A stretch of 32,846 nucleotides of DNA, from assembly GCA_049999725.1 (NCBI GenBank), contig JBNGIS010033923.1, positions 38,007 to 70,852 on the forward strand. The letters are read 5' to 3'. The notes below the pieces were generated by a model, which worked only from the letters and a program-made list of their open reading frames with translations, was not told the DNA's origin and did no database searches. Origin of the DNA: Haplomitrium mnioides. Taxonomy: Eukaryota > Marchantiophyta > Haplomitriopsida > Calobryales. Of the stretch, positions 10,680 to 21,364 are shown piece after piece; positions within the stretch are counted from its first letter, which is position 1, and the number at the start of each line of letters is the position of its first letter. Position numbers and translations under genes: made by a program.

Positions 10680-13052
10680 TTGTTCCAGAGAATCATATGT
10701 TATAGTGTTTACATGCAGTTCCTTCATTGGATGATAATAATACATGTATTATTGATAGTGGTAGCACTCACACTATTTTTGAAGTGCAGATCCTTCTTTA
10801 CAACTATTACTCCCTCAAGTCGGAAAGTCACAATGATCATGGGAAGTAATCAGATAGAAGAAGGACATGGACCAGCCATTATTACACTACCAAGAGGAAC
10901 TAGATTAAACATCAGATTTGCTATATATGCACCTAGTGCTACTAGAAATATTATTAGTTTCAAGGATATAAGAGACAATGGATTCCATTTGAATACTAGC
11001 ACATATAAAGATCAAGAAGTGATTCATATTTTACAAAACACTCATGATGGATATGAAATAAAGGAAACACTATTTGCGTATCCCTTAGGGTTCTATGTAA
11101 CGAAAATTCAGAGTTTCTTAGTTGATGCAAAGCATATTGACCAAAGCATATTATGGCATAAACGCTTAGGACATCTTGGCACAAACATGTTTCAGAATAT
11201 TCTGAAAGTGTCACGACTTAATCCTCCTAGCGTTAGACTACATATACTCAATACACAATGCATCCAACCCTACATACGACTAGTGATATCCAAGACTATG
11301 ATGGATATACCTAAGTTCCTTGAGGGCTTACATGCAGATGTGTGTGGTCAAATTGACCCACCAAGTGGACTCTTTCGGTACTTCTTGGTTATAATATATG
11401 CGTCATCAAAATGTTCACAAGTCTTGTTACTCTCTACCCAAAACTTGGTCTTCCATAGGATATTGGTACATATTATGAAACTGAAAGCTCAATTTCTAGA
11501 AAATCCAGTAAGGGTACTAAGGGTTGACAATGAAGGGGAGTTTACGTCTAAGACTTTTGATGAATTTTGTATGACTACGGGTATAGATACCCAATACTCT
11601 ATCGCTCACATCTATTTTCAAAATGGCATAGCGGAAAGAGTTATAAGCAACTTACAAATGATAGTTAGACCCATGCTCATGTAGACTAGATTACCGATTT
11701 CTGCATGGGGTCACGCTGTTCTACATACTGCTTCTTTATTGAAGTACATGCCATCAACATTCAATGCTTTATCCCCTCACCAACTTGCCCATGGGACTAT
11801 TCCCGATCTCTCTTATCTTCATATTCTCAGTTGTCAAGTCCTTGTTCCAATTTTGGGGCAAAAAAAAACTAAGATGGAACCTCAATGACAGAAGGGCGTA
11901 TATGTGGGATATGAATCCTCGTTGATTATACGATATCTGGAACCATCTACGGTGGATGTATTTCAAGCCAGATTTGTCGACTGCCACTTCAATGAGGATA
12001 TATTCCCATCGTTGTTTGAAGATAAAACTTCTTCAATACCAAAAAAGTTAGAATGGGAGAAACAATCCACTTTATGGATAGATCAAAGAGCAAGGCAGTG
12101 TGAAGATGAAGTCAAGAGACTTCTTCACTTGACTAAGACTGTCGAACAGTTGCCTGACTCATTTAATGAGATCGCAAAGGTAACACGATCACACATTCTT
12201 GCTATAAATGTACCTGCGAGGATTCAAGACATTACTACAACATCGAGTGATCAATTACCAAAGAAAAAGAGAGGATGCCCTTTAGACTCAAAAGACTCTC
12301 AGCCAAGGCAACAAAATACGACAAAGAGGACTACTTTCTTTGCTGATGGACCTCTACTACGATCATCGTCCACTACACCATCATCTCAGCCTACTGTGTC
12401 TCTTTTAGAGATCCTAGATAATAAAGAAATATCAATCCACTATATGGATACTAGGATTTTATGGTAGCATAAGAGTGTTAGTATGGATGATCATTTCGCC
12501 TTCATGATTTCACAGATTATATCCGATATACCTGCTGATCCATGGTCTATCAAAGAAGCTAGAGACAATCCCAATTGGATTGAATAAGAAAATGCAATGA
12601 ATTCCAAATTGGATTCCATGATACAGAGGAAAGTATTCGGACCTTTAGTCCCCTTACCCTCTGACGCCCACTTAATTGGATATAGGTGGATTTTCGTGAA
12701 GAAGCGAAATGAGAAAGGCAAAGTTGTCATATACAAGACACGCCTTGTAACCAAGGATTATACACAGATTCCTGAGAGAGACTATGATCTCACATATGCC
12801 CAAGTTATGGATGTTATCACATACCGGTTCCTAGTTGGCTTTTCTTTAGGACATGAGCTTATGACACGTCAGTCAGATGTGGTGATAACATACCTATATC
12901 CAATTATACCATATCAAAGACTATACCAGATCTATATGAAAGTAACTCAAGAGCTTATTGCTAGGAATATCTATCATATTAAGGGGGAGAATGTTTCTAA
13001 GAGAAAACCTTTAAGCGAACCATCTACCTCTTTACCAACAACCAATTTATAG
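10680..13052 (+). pseudogene. Copia Pol remnant: protease, integrase, partial reverse transcriptase
   Basis: The protease motif IIDSGSTHTIF is readable near 10748-10780, in a different frame from the rest. From about 10826 a single frame shows GAG-pre-integrase (ILWHKRLGHLG near 11148), integrase with HADVCG (near 11331) and DNEGEFTS (near 11527), then the post-integrase block GVYVGYESS (near 11898). RT begins at GYRWIFVKKRNEKGK (near 12678) and ends after SDVVITYLY and an IYMKV remnant (near 12940). In-frame stops lie at 11682, 11886, 12465 and 12585. Loss of the RT active site makes it incapable of reverse transcription. Confidence 0.88.
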
Positions 13053-13664
13053 CCCAAATGGGGAAGGGCCAATATGCAAACTCATTACTTCCTTGTTTAG
13101 GGTTTATAAACTACAACTGACCCTGGTTAGGGTTTATAAAACCACAACTGACCTTGGTTAGGGTTTATAAAACCACAGTTAGCTGCAGGGGCAACCAATA
13201 GTAGAATAGACTAGTGGTGAGTTAGTAAGTAGCTAACTTGATTGAAAAGAATTTGGTTACTGCAATTACCTCACTCTAAGTTTCCGTAATTAAGCGATTA
13301 GTAGACTCGGAGTGAGTTGGGCAGGTAAGATTTTAGGTTTCGAACAAGCTAACCTAATTTGACAGAGCTTGATTAATGCAAAGTAAGCTTTTGTTAGAAG
13401 TAATGCGAAAATCCGAGTGTAGTGTAGGGGCAGAGAGCGGGAGCGATGCGACGGAATAGAAGAGGAGGAAAGCAGAGCTGCAGGGTCCTAAATTTTTATC
13501 GATGAGAGATAGAGACGATTGTCTGCTTTTGATTCCGTGAAGGTCTTCTGCTTTCAAAGTTGTTGTGCATTCGTGGTTGCAGTTGTGTTTTTTTTTTCCC
13601 GGTTTCTTTATCGTTTAGACGCATTGAAGAAAGGGTTGGCTTTGCTAGGTAGCGTGTATCAGCC
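13053..13664 (+). promoter_or_regulatory. Presumed promoter and 5' leader of the SF3A1 gene
   Basis: The stretch between the copia remnant and the SF3A1 start contains the telo-box repeats described separately, then 450 bases without an open frame. It ends in a T-rich tract (about 13587-13600) and a leader running into CAGCCATGCC at the start codon. I cannot place the transcription start. Upstream ATGs exist (for example 13445 and 13501) but open only short frames. Confidence 0.45.
13094..13175 (+). promoter_or_regulatory. Three tandem telo-box repeats
   Basis: The unit TTAGGGTTTATAAA plus about 16 bases (ACCACAACTGACC-like) occurs three times, with TAGGGTTT at 13098, 13128 and 13159, a 30- to 31-bp period. 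TAGGGTTT is the telo-box (AAACCCTA on the other strand), known from promoters of plant genes for translation and RNA-processing machinery. Here it is overlapped by a TATA-like TTTATAAA in each unit. It fits the neighbouring splicing-factor gene, about 500 bases downstream. Confidence 0.6.
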
Positions 13665-16327
13665 ATGCCAGGCATTGGGGAGGTGTTGGCTTTGCCAGCC
13701 CCTCCGCCTGGTGGAGTCGTTGGACCTCTTCCTGCTGCACAGCTCCCTGACAGTGCGGATGCCGACAACGAAAATGAGAACGGCGAGGTTTCGCAGGCCA
13801 CAGTCCCAAAGCCTACGTCGGTCGCCACCCAGACAAGGACAATTGGGATGATCCATCCTCCTCCTGATGTTCGCAGCATTGTGGATAAGACTGCTCAGTT
13901 TGTTGCCCGCAATGGGCCGGAGTTTGAGAAAAGGATTCTGGCCAACGAGAAAGGGAACGTTAAGTTCAATTTCCTGAAGTCAGAGGATCCGTATCATGCG
14001 TATTACCAACACAGAGTGGCAGAATTCAGAGCTCAACTTCAAGCTCCGGCTCAGGCTCCTAGCTTGGTTGCTGCAATTGCAGCTGCCCCGAAGCCTGCAG
14101 AAGCCGGCGCTGTTCCTGCTTCCAAAGAACAAGAGCTCGTCAAAGTGGATACCGAGTCAAAGCCCGTCACGAAGGTTTTGGAGCAACCAGAAGCTGAGCA
14201 GTATACGGTGAGGCTGCCTGAAGGGCTGACAGGACTCGATCTTGACATCATTAAACTCACAGCACAGTTTGTTGCTCGAAATGGGAAAAACTTTCTGAAC
14301 GGGTTAACGAACCGGGAACATTCTAGTCCTCAATTCTACTTTTTGAAGCCAACCCACAGCATGTTCACCTTCTTTACAGCACTTGCAGATGCATACTCGA
14401 AGGTTCTTATGCCTCCAAAGGGACTCATAGAAAAGTTGAAGAGGGAATCTACAAGCAAGACAATGGTTTTGGAGAGATGCCTGCAGAGATTGGAGTGGGA
14501 AAGCTTGCAGGAGAGGGCGAGGCAGAAAGCAGAGGATGAAATTGAGCAAGAACGCATGCAGATGGCTTTAATTGATTGGCACGATTTTGTTGTTGTGGAG
14601 ACAATTGAGTTTGCAGAAGAAGAGGACGAGGAGCTTCCTCAACCCATGACCTTGGAGGAGGTGATCCGCAGAAGCAAAGCACTGGCAGTCGAAGAAGATG
14701 AAGAAGAGGTAGCAGAGGCTGGCAAGGAAGTAGAAATGGAGATGGATGAGGAAGAATTGCATTTAGTTGAAGAGAGCATGAAAGCAGCCAGTCTGCAGGA
14801 GAACGGAGCCAAGCCTTCAGAAGAGCCTTCTACTCCCCAACCCATGGAGGAAGTAGAGCCTCCAATGAGGATTGTAAAGAACTGGAAAAGGCCAGAAGAT
14901 AGGGTTCCAACAGAGAAAGATTCGACAAAATTTGTGGTTTCTCCCATTACTGGTGAACTTATCCCGATCAATGAAATGGCCGAACACATGCGAATTTCCC
15001 TTATTGACCCAAAGTACAAAGAGCAAAAGGAGAGGATGATGGCCAAGCTTCGGGAAACCACTCTTGCAACAGATGATGAAATATCACGCAATATTGTTGG
15101 TTTGGCCCGCACTAGACCTGACATTTTTGGAACTACTGAAGAGGAGGTATCTAATGCTGTGAAGGCAGAAATTGAGAAAAAGAAAGAGGAGCCGAAGCAG
15201 GTAATATGGGACGGCCATACAGGCAGTATCAGTCGCACTGCAAACCAAGCAATGGCCCAAACCATGACCCTTGAGGAGCAGTTTGCAGCAAGTCAAAGAG
15301 AAAAAGGGAACCTTACTCCTGATGGGAGACCACTTCCTGGTCCTGCTGCTCCTCCAGGTCCCAAGCTTGCGCCTACTCCTCAGCGCCCGCTCCCACCACC
15401 TCCAGGTTTAGCTCTTAACATACCAAGGCCTCCTCAGGCACCTGTACAGCCATCCAGTACACCTCAATCTGCAACACCTATTGTACCACCAGCAGTACCT
15501 AGACCAGCAATTCTACCTACACCCCCTCCAATTCGTCCAACGCCCCCTGCTCCTGCTCTTCCACAAGTCAATCCTATGCTACCCCGACCTCCAACAGCAC
15601 CTATGCCACCTACTATGGCTCCTCCTCCTGGAATTCCCCAATATCCACCTCCTCCGCGACCATATCCTCCAGCAATGCCCCCTGCTTTGCCCCTTGTGCC
15701 CCCCCCACCACCTCCACAAGCCATGCCTCCACCTCCTCCACCAGAAGAGGTTCCCCCTCCACCACCAGAAGAACCTGAGCCTAAGAGGCAGAAGTTTGAT
15801 GATGTGCCGCTCATTCCAGAGGATCAGTTCCTTGTGCAGCATCCGGTAATGCATCTATCATTTTCTATATTGCAATTTTTTGTTTTTGAATCATGCATTT
15901 CTTTGACATTTAACAAACTGAGAAATCTACAGATGAATTCATTGTTCGGCAAAGCGTTTCTCTCCATTTATCTGTGTCTTCACGTTTTTCTGTACAGTTT
16001 ATTGTCAACATTATGTGCCTGTCATGTTGTTTGACTATTCTTATGTGTTTGCAGGGACCTGTCCGCATAAGTGTATCAGTACCTGCAGTTGAAGGGGAAG
16101 GAAATCTCAAGGGACAAACACTCGAGCTGACCATCCAAACCCTTGCTGAAACAATTTCTAGTGTCAAAGAAAAAATCGCTGTTGAGCTAGCTTTGCCAGC
16201 AAACAAACAGAAGCTGAACAGTCACTCGGGTTTTCTTAAGGACAATCTCTCTTTGGCGTACTACAATATTGGGCCTGGTGAAACCCTCTCATTAGGAGTA
16301 AGGGAAAGAGGTGGCAGGAAGCGTTAA
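13665..16327 (+). CDS. SF3A1: Splicing factor 3A subunit 1 homologue (SF3A1/SAP114/Prp21)
   Basis: This is the SF3a subunit of the U2 snRNP, acting in the nucleus when U2 binds the branch site. Two coding exons (13665-15845 and 16055-16327) give about 817 residues, close to animal and plant SF3A1. Domains: SURP1 at about 70-122 (VDKTAQFVARNGPEFEKRI), SURP2 at about 193-247 (KLTAQFVARNGKNF), a charged region with WHDFVVVETIEF at 305-316, an acidic stretch at about 317-370, the conserved ITGELIPINEMAEHMRI segment, a long Pro-rich tract, and a C-terminal ubiquitin-like domain from about 728 ending in RERGGRKR. This C-terminus matches the family end, so the gene is complete. The start is the first ATG before the Pro-rich N-terminus. 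No frameshift or missing motif was seen, and it is probably functional. Confidence 0.95.
15846..16054 (+). other. Intron of the SF3A1 gene (209 bp)
   Basis: The reading frame leaves SF3A1 homology after QHP at 15845, where the donor GTAATG begins. Homology resumes at GPVRISVSVP from 16055, directly after the acceptor TGTTTGCAG. The intron is T-rich and splits the gene between codons (phase 0), at the boundary between the Pro-rich linker and the ubiquitin-like domain. Confidence 0.93.
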
Positions 16328-17353
16328 ATAGATGGCCAAATTCATTGTTGCAAATTTGTACTATGCAATTTGCCTGCCCTACAAATGTGTCTCATAAGAT
16401 AAATTGGAATTCAAGGAACTGTATTTCTTAATATCAGATATAATCTACGACCACTCTTCAGGTTTGAATTTCATTTGCATTGTTGACAACTTCTTAGAGT
16501 GCAACTTTGAATGGATGCCATCCATTGACACACTTGAAACTAAATATGTTGTTTTGCCTCGAGGGTGCAAGGCTATATCCTCCTAGTCTTCCGTCCAGAA
16601 AAATATCGGACTAAGTTCTCCACACCTGGGCAGAGCACCCTGGGTTCAAAACGATAGAAACTCAAGATAATAGGAAGGCTATAAGGGGATCGGCAACTCG
16701 TGTCCACCCGACTCCTACGCATGCCTCTGGCTCTGTCTTCTCGTATAAATGCATGAGGACACGAGGTCGTGATCTGGAAATGGCGCTTGATTATGAATGA
16801 GTTCTGAACAATTCTGGAGATGACACCACTAAGAACTACCCCTTTTCAGCACTCATATGCCATGGTCACACTTACATTGACAGGGTACCACCCTTCCGTA
16901 CTGCACATTCTCACAGATTGACGAATCTATCTCCAAGTTGCGAAGACATTGAAAATTGATCGCCACTATCACCTCTCACATTTCCCCTTTTTATTACACC
17001 TACGCGTATTGCTCCCACCGCCTAGAACCGTGCTTGCTAATTGTTGCCATTCGCCATCAAGACGTGCCTATCTGCTTCCCGTGCCTGTGTCGGATCCTCA
17101 TCCCACAGGCTACAGAAAGTACCAGTTTTGCCACTGCCCCGCTCATTCTCTCAGTCAGGTATCACCCACAATCGCCATGACCAGACTGAGTATTTCAGTA
17201 ACTTGGATGGTGGCTCCAATTGTGCAAGAAGGTGATCAAGTTGTATCCCAGGGCAGTCTAGGTGAAAAGTAACCCACATGCGCAAATAGCAAGACCACAT
17301 CCGGGTGAGTGGTCAAGCAACTTGAAATCACTGCCATCTAATGCTACTCATCA
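16328..17353. other. SF3A1 3' flank and intergenic DNA
   Basis: The first part should include the SF3A1 3' untranslated region; no unambiguous poly(A) signal was located. The rest contains no frame with a recognisable domain and no transposon termini. Confidence 0.5.
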
Positions 17354-17568
17354 TCTAGGATTAAAAATAGAGTGTGTGGGTTCTGATCCCCGTCTAGGGT
17401 TTCACACAAAATCAAGGATTGAAAGCAGGATTTGTGGGTTTTGCTATGAGCCTGGGCCTAGCTTAAGACATGATCCACGACTGAAAAGAGGGTGTGGTGG
17501 TTTCTGTATCAGTCTCCAGTCTGAGACAGACATAATCTAGGATTTAAAACAGGATGTGTGGGTGGATC
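17354..17568. repeat. Four degenerate tandem repeats, about 60-bp period
   Basis: A unit beginning TCTAGGATTAAAA and followed by AGRGTGTGTGGGTT occurs at 17354, 17412, 17474 and 17536 (spacings 58, 62 and 62). The copies differ by many substitutions. They lie upstream of the OSB-like exon and have no coding sense. Confidence 0.65.
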
Positions 17569-17706
17569 AGTTCTGAGTGAGAAAGATATTCTATGAGGAA
17601 AACGAAGATCTGGTTGATGGTGTGGGTCGTCGAGTCCTCTGGATGTGTGGAAAACGAATGGAGCGTTACGTTGTCTTTGATCGGATCGATTGCCAGCTGA
17701 ATCGGA

Positions 17707-17996
17707 ATGTGGTCCATAGTTTCGATTCGGAACTCCAGAAATTTGGGTTGGACTGGTTATGGGAGTGCGCGAAGCTGCTTCCACAGCACGTTGTCTGTCC
17801 TTTTCATTCGGTGTGAACTCACAAGCAATGTTTTTTTTCACTATCCGATGAAATTTTTCCGTGTGGGTTTGTCTTCGTTCTTCGTTTGGCTGACATCATG
17901 ATTGTGTTGGACACTATACACCATTTCATATGGCAGGTTGTGCTGGACGCCAACGAGCGCTGTCGACCGAGGGAGGAGACCGTCCGAGTTTGACAG
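17707..17996 (+). pseudogene. Putative two-exon N-terminus with organelle-targeting character (OSB-like remnant)
   Basis: From the ATG at 17707 the frame reads a Ser/Arg-rich, acid-free start (about 34 codons, including ARSCFHSTLSV), as expected of a mitochondrial or plastid presequence. A donor (CG|GTGTGA) at 17811 and an acceptor (TGGCAG) ending at 17936 would join it in phase to a 60-base exon (17937-17996) that ends in a good donor (GACAG|GTATGC). This looks like the 5' part of a nuclear gene for an organelle protein. It lies just upstream of an OSB PDF motif, so I infer an OSB gene. The OB-fold expected between them is not visible in 17997-18291, and direct splicing to the PDF exon would run into a TGA, so it is probably broken. 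Confidence 0.35.
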
Positions 17997-18302
17997 GTAT
18001 GCAGGCTTTCAGAGTGCAATTATGGTACAATTTCGTCCTGCAGGGCATCTCTACTTCACAATTAATCCACAACGACCACTCCAAGATCTATCCAAGTTGC
18101 TAGGAGAAAACTTGTCCGCTATGGTGACGGGTGCTTCTTTGTCTGAAGTTTTTCGTCATGACTTTGGGTACATTAGCAGGATCTCTGACTTGAGCTTTTG
18201 AGCGACAATTAAGGTCTCAAATCTACTCATGGAAAAGTTCCATGCGTTAGTCTCGCCTAGGATTTGATTCGTTGACCGTGGGTTTTGGCAGTCAAGACGA
18301 GA

Positions 18303-18598
18303 ATGAGTGAACGTTGGTCTCGATTTTTCTCAGATCCTTCGGAGTGGATGGATTACAGAACAAATAAGGTCGAAGAGGACTTTTCGCAGACTTGTTGCTC
18401 CTTTGCGATGAAAGATTTTACATCGGTGGTGAGTATATGCGATGCTTATTCCACAATCAGGTGCTATCACACTGATTTGGGTATTGTGGCTGGTAGGCAA
18501 ATCCTAGGTATCCAGACTTCAAACACAAGGAAACAGGGGTGGCTCTCTGGATTCAGGGCAAATCAAACCCGGGATGGGTGAAGGCACAGCTAGCATCT
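18303..18598 (+). CDS. OSB-type PDF motif, split by a 128-bp intron and in frame with the downstream PPR gene
   Basis: The first half (18303-18368) reads [13 protein letters not shown]...YRTNK; the second half (from 18497) reads [16 protein letters not shown] followed by P.WVKAQL. Together they match the roughly 50-residue PDF motif of plant organellar single-stranded DNA-binding (OSB) proteins. The halves join in phase 0 if 18369-18496 is an intron (AAG|GTCGAA ... GGTAG|GCA). The genomic frame of the second half is closed on its left by the TAG at 18494-18496, which is part of that acceptor. There is no stop between the motif and the PPR repeats, so translation from the ATG at 18303 would give a protein of about 977 residues. 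Consensus Trp and Asn are replaced in EWMDYR (usually EWWDNR), so some decay is possible. Confidence 0.6.
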
Positions 18599-21364
18599 AT
18601 GACTCCAGGCATTATTCCTCAGAGTCCGTATTTGTGGAATGCTCTGCTGTCAGAACATGCAAAATCTAAACGAGCGCAGGAGGCCATGCAATTGTTTAAA
18701 CATATGCTGTTACAAGGGGTAAAACCCGATTCCTTCACCTTTGTGACTGCTTGTAATGCCTGTGCAAGTGTTTCAGCTCTGGAAGAAGCCAGGCTTCTGC
18801 ATGCACATATCATTCAAAGTGAATGGGAGTCTGATCTGTTTGTAGGGAGTACGTTGGTACATATGTACGCAAAATGTGGGAGCATAGTTGATGCGCAGAG
18901 AGTTTTCAAGAGTATGCAGACTCGGAATGTGGTATCTTGGAATGCTATGCTCTCAGGATTTGTGAGGTTTGAGCAAGGACATCAAGCTTTAAAACTTTTT
19001 GACCAGATGGTTGGGAAAGGGGTGGCCCCAGACTCTTTTACCTTTGTCACGGTCTGCAATGCATGTGCCAGTTTAGTAGCATTGGAAGAAGGCCGGTACT
19101 TGCATGCACAAGCCATTCAAACTGGTTATGGGTCTGAAATGTTTGTTGCAAGTACACTCGTCAACATGTATGGCAAGTGTGGAAGTATAGATGATGCATG
19201 GAAAGTGTTTGATAGCATGCCTACTCGTGATCTTGTTTCCTGGAATGCCATGCTGGCAGGATGTGTAAAGTGTGAACAAGATCAGGAGGCTTTGAACCTT
19301 TATGAAAGGATGCAAGCAGATGGAATGAAGCCAAGTGCTTTCACTTTTACTGTAGTTCTCAATGCATGTGCAAATTTAGGTGCATTGCATGAAGGAAAGC
19401 ATGTCCACTCTCAGGTTATCAAAAGTAGTTGTGCCTCTGATGTCTTGGTTGGGAACACATTGGTTAGCATGTATGCAAAATGTGAGAGTATACATGATGC
19501 ATGGAGAGTATTCATTTCCATGCCTATTCGTGATGTTGTCTCTTGGAATGCCATGATTGGTGCTTTTGTGAACATTGAACATGGGCAGAATGCATTGAAA
19601 CTCTTTGAACAGATGAAAAAAGAGGGAGCAAAACCAAACAGAGTTACCTTCATGGTGATCCTAAATGCATGCATCATGTCTGGAGAACTGGATGAAGGTA
19701 GGAGTGTGCATGAACAGGTTATACAGAATGGTTGTGAGGATGACATACGGGTTGGGAGTAAGCTGGTCGACATGTATGCTAAATGTGGGAGCATAGAAGA
19801 TGCTTTCAAAGTGTTCAACAGCATGCCTATGCGTGATGTGGTGTGCTGGAATACCATGCTTTCAGGATTAGTTAAAGCTGAACAAGGAAGGAATGCATTG
19901 GCACTCTATCATCGAATGCGATCAGAGGGCTTCAATCCAAATACAGTCTCTTTTGCAGCAGTCCTCAATGCATGTGCTAGTTCAGGATCACTGAATGAAG
20001 GAAAGCGTTTACACACAGACATCATTCAAAGTGGCTATGAGTCTGATGTTTTCGTTGGAAATGCCCTGGTGGACATGTATGCCAAATGTGGAAGCCTAGA
20101 TAATGCCTGGAGAGTATTCAACACCATGCCTACACATGATATTGTCTCTTGGAATGCCATGCTTGCTGGATGTGTAAAATGTCAGCAGGGTAAAAGGGCA
20201 CTGGAACTTCATCAATGCATGCAAGGAGAAAATGTCATGCCAGATATTGTCACGTTTGTAACAATGTTCAATGCTTGTGCAAGCCTGGCCGCACTGGAGG
20301 AAGGTAGGCGGATGCACTCACAGTTCATTGAAAGTGGCTGGGAATCCAATGTTTTTGTAGGGAGCACCCTGATAGACATGTATGCCAAATGTGGTAGTAT
20401 AAGTGAGGCATGGAATATATTCAATCATATGACTACTCGTGATTTGGTTTCTTGGAATGCAATGCTTGGGGGTTTGGCATTGCATGGCCATGGCACAGAG
20501 GCACTCTGGCTTTTCAAACAGATGGACCAAGGAAGTGTAGAATGTGATGCAGTCACATTTGTGTGTCTTCTTTCTGCATGTAGCCATGCAGGTCTAGTGC
20601 AAGAAGGCCTGTTGATCTTTGAATCCTTGAGTTCAATGTACAGTGTCTCACCAACTGCAAAGCATTATGCTTGTGTGGTTGACCTACTTGGCCGAGCTGG
20701 TCGTTTGAATGAGGCAGAGGCCCTACTCAGATCCTGTGAAACTAAGTTTAAGGAGGATACTGTAATCTGGACAGCCTTGTTGGGGGCTTATAGAAATCAT
20801 CGAAAGTTGGACATGGCAGAACAGGTTGCACAACGAGTTTTTGAATTGAACCGTGATAGTGCATCTGGAAATTTTCCACTGTCAAATATATATGGGGCTG
20901 CAGGGAAATGGGATAACAGAGACAGCATGAGGAAGAAATGGGGCTTAAAGAAACTTGGTGGGGTCACCTGGATTGAGGTGAATAAGCAGGTGCATTCATT
21001 TGTGGTTGATGACAGAGCCCATTCTCAAATCCATGCCATTCATGCTGAACTGCAGAGATTATCTGTACAAATGGAGGTAGGAGGGTACTTGGCAGATAAC
21101 GAGTTTGTAAAACATGATGTAGAGGATGAAGACGAAGCTCTTTGCCTGCATTACCATAGTGAGAAACTTGCCATTGCTTTTGGGCTAATCAGCACCACAC
21201 CGGGTATCCCTCTACGCATTTACAAAAATTTGAGAGTATGCAACGACTGTCATAAGGCAACCAATATCATTTCAAAGATAGTGGGGAGGGAGATCATTGT
21301 AAGGGATGCCAACCGGTTTCATCACTTCAAGGATGGTGTCTGTTCTTGTGGAGATTACTGGTGA
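18599..21364 (+). CDS. PLS-class pentatricopeptide repeat protein with DYW deaminase domain
   Basis: This is an organelle RNA-editing (C-to-U) factor by family. From the ATG at 18599 it has 921 residues and no intron. About six and a half P-L-S triplets follow one another; the landmark VSWNAM recurs at nearly constant 101-residue steps (WNALL near 18635, then near 18940, 19241, 19544, 19847, 20150, 20453, then WTALLG near 20767). E-type motifs follow, then a full DYW domain with the zinc/catalytic HSE at 853-855, CNDCH at 881-885, CSC at 915-917 and the terminal GDYW at 918-921. No key residue is missing. The N-terminus from this ATG has no obvious transit peptide; the upstream in-frame OSB motif and spliced exons may supply the true start. 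The target transcript cannot be predicted here. Confidence 0.93.
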   Translation: MTPGIIPQSPYLWNALLSEHAKSKRAQEAMQLFKHMLLQGVKPDSFTFVTACNACASVSALEEARLLHAHIIQSEWESDLFVGSTLVHMYAKCGSIVDAQRVFKSMQTRNVVSWNAMLSGFVRFEQGHQALKLFDQMVGKGVAPDSFTFVTVCNACASLVALEEGRYLHAQAIQTGYGSEMFVASTLVNMYGKCGSIDDAWKVFDSMPTRDLVSWNAMLAGCVKCEQDQEALNLYERMQADGMKPSAFTFTVVLNACANLGALHEGKHVHSQVIKSSCASDVLVGNTLVSMYAKCESIHDAWRVFISMPIRDVVSWNAMIGAFVNIEHGQNALKLFEQMKKEGAKPNRVTFMVILNACIMSGELDEGRSVHEQVIQNGCEDDIRVGSKLVDMYAKCGSIEDAFKVFNSMPMRDVVCWNTMLSGLVKAEQGRNALALYHRMRSEGFNPNTVSFAAVLNACASSGSLNEGKRLHTDIIQSGYESDVFVGNALVDMYAKCGSLDNAWRVFNTMPTHDIVSWNAMLAGCVKCQQGKRALELHQCMQGENVMPDIVTFVTMFNACASLAALEEGRRMHSQFIESGWESNVFVGSTLIDMYAKCGSISEAWNIFNHMTTRDLVSWNAMLGGLALHGHGTEALWLFKQMDQGSVECDAVTFVCLLSACSHAGLVQEGLLIFESLSSMYSVSPTAKHYACVVDLLGRAGRLNEAEALLRSCETKFKEDTVIWTALLGAYRNHRKLDMAEQVAQRVFELNRDSASGNFPLSNIYGAAGKWDNRDSMRKKWGLKKLGGVTWIEVNKQVHSFVVDDRAHSQIHAIHAELQRLSVQMEVGGYLADNEFVKHDVEDEDEALCLHYHSEKLAIAFGLISTTPGIPLRIYKNLRVCNDCHKATNIISKIVGREIIVRDANRFHHFKDGVCSCGDYW

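Larger units (their letters stand above)
9679..13052 (+). mobile_element. Ty1/copia retrotransposon, decayed and internally truncated
   Basis: Domain order is gag, protease, GAG-pre-integrase, integrase, then the start of reverse transcriptase, which is the copia order (integrase before RT). Reading frames shift twice and are interrupted by several stops. The RT breaks off soon after its first conserved blocks; neither the catalytic Asp-Asp box nor an RNase H region is present. A purine run (AAGGGGGAGAATG, about 12980-12992) just beyond the break may be the old polypurine tract, which would mean that an internal deletion removed the RT palm and RNase H. LTRs were not found. Confidence 0.88.

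Noticed and set aside
14639-15265. 208-codon open frame on the minus strand.
   Set aside because: It lies fully inside the SF3A1 coding exon and reflects its codon composition.
15464-15814. Gly-rich minus-strand frame.
   Set aside because: It is the antisense shadow of the SF3A1 proline tract.
16641-16653. GGGTTCAAAACGA resembling a tRNA-type B box, possible SINE.
   Set aside because: There is no matching A box, no cloverleaf and no poly(A)-like tail with target duplication.
17577-17816. 79-codon frame overlapping the presequence-like exon.
   Set aside because: It has no domain, and the overlapping frame from 17707 has better splice logic and targeting character.
18539-18598. Start of the PPR protein at GTG 18539.
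   Set aside because: GTG is not a normal nuclear start, and these codons are the OSB PDF motif; the ATG at 18599 or a spliced upstream start is more likely.
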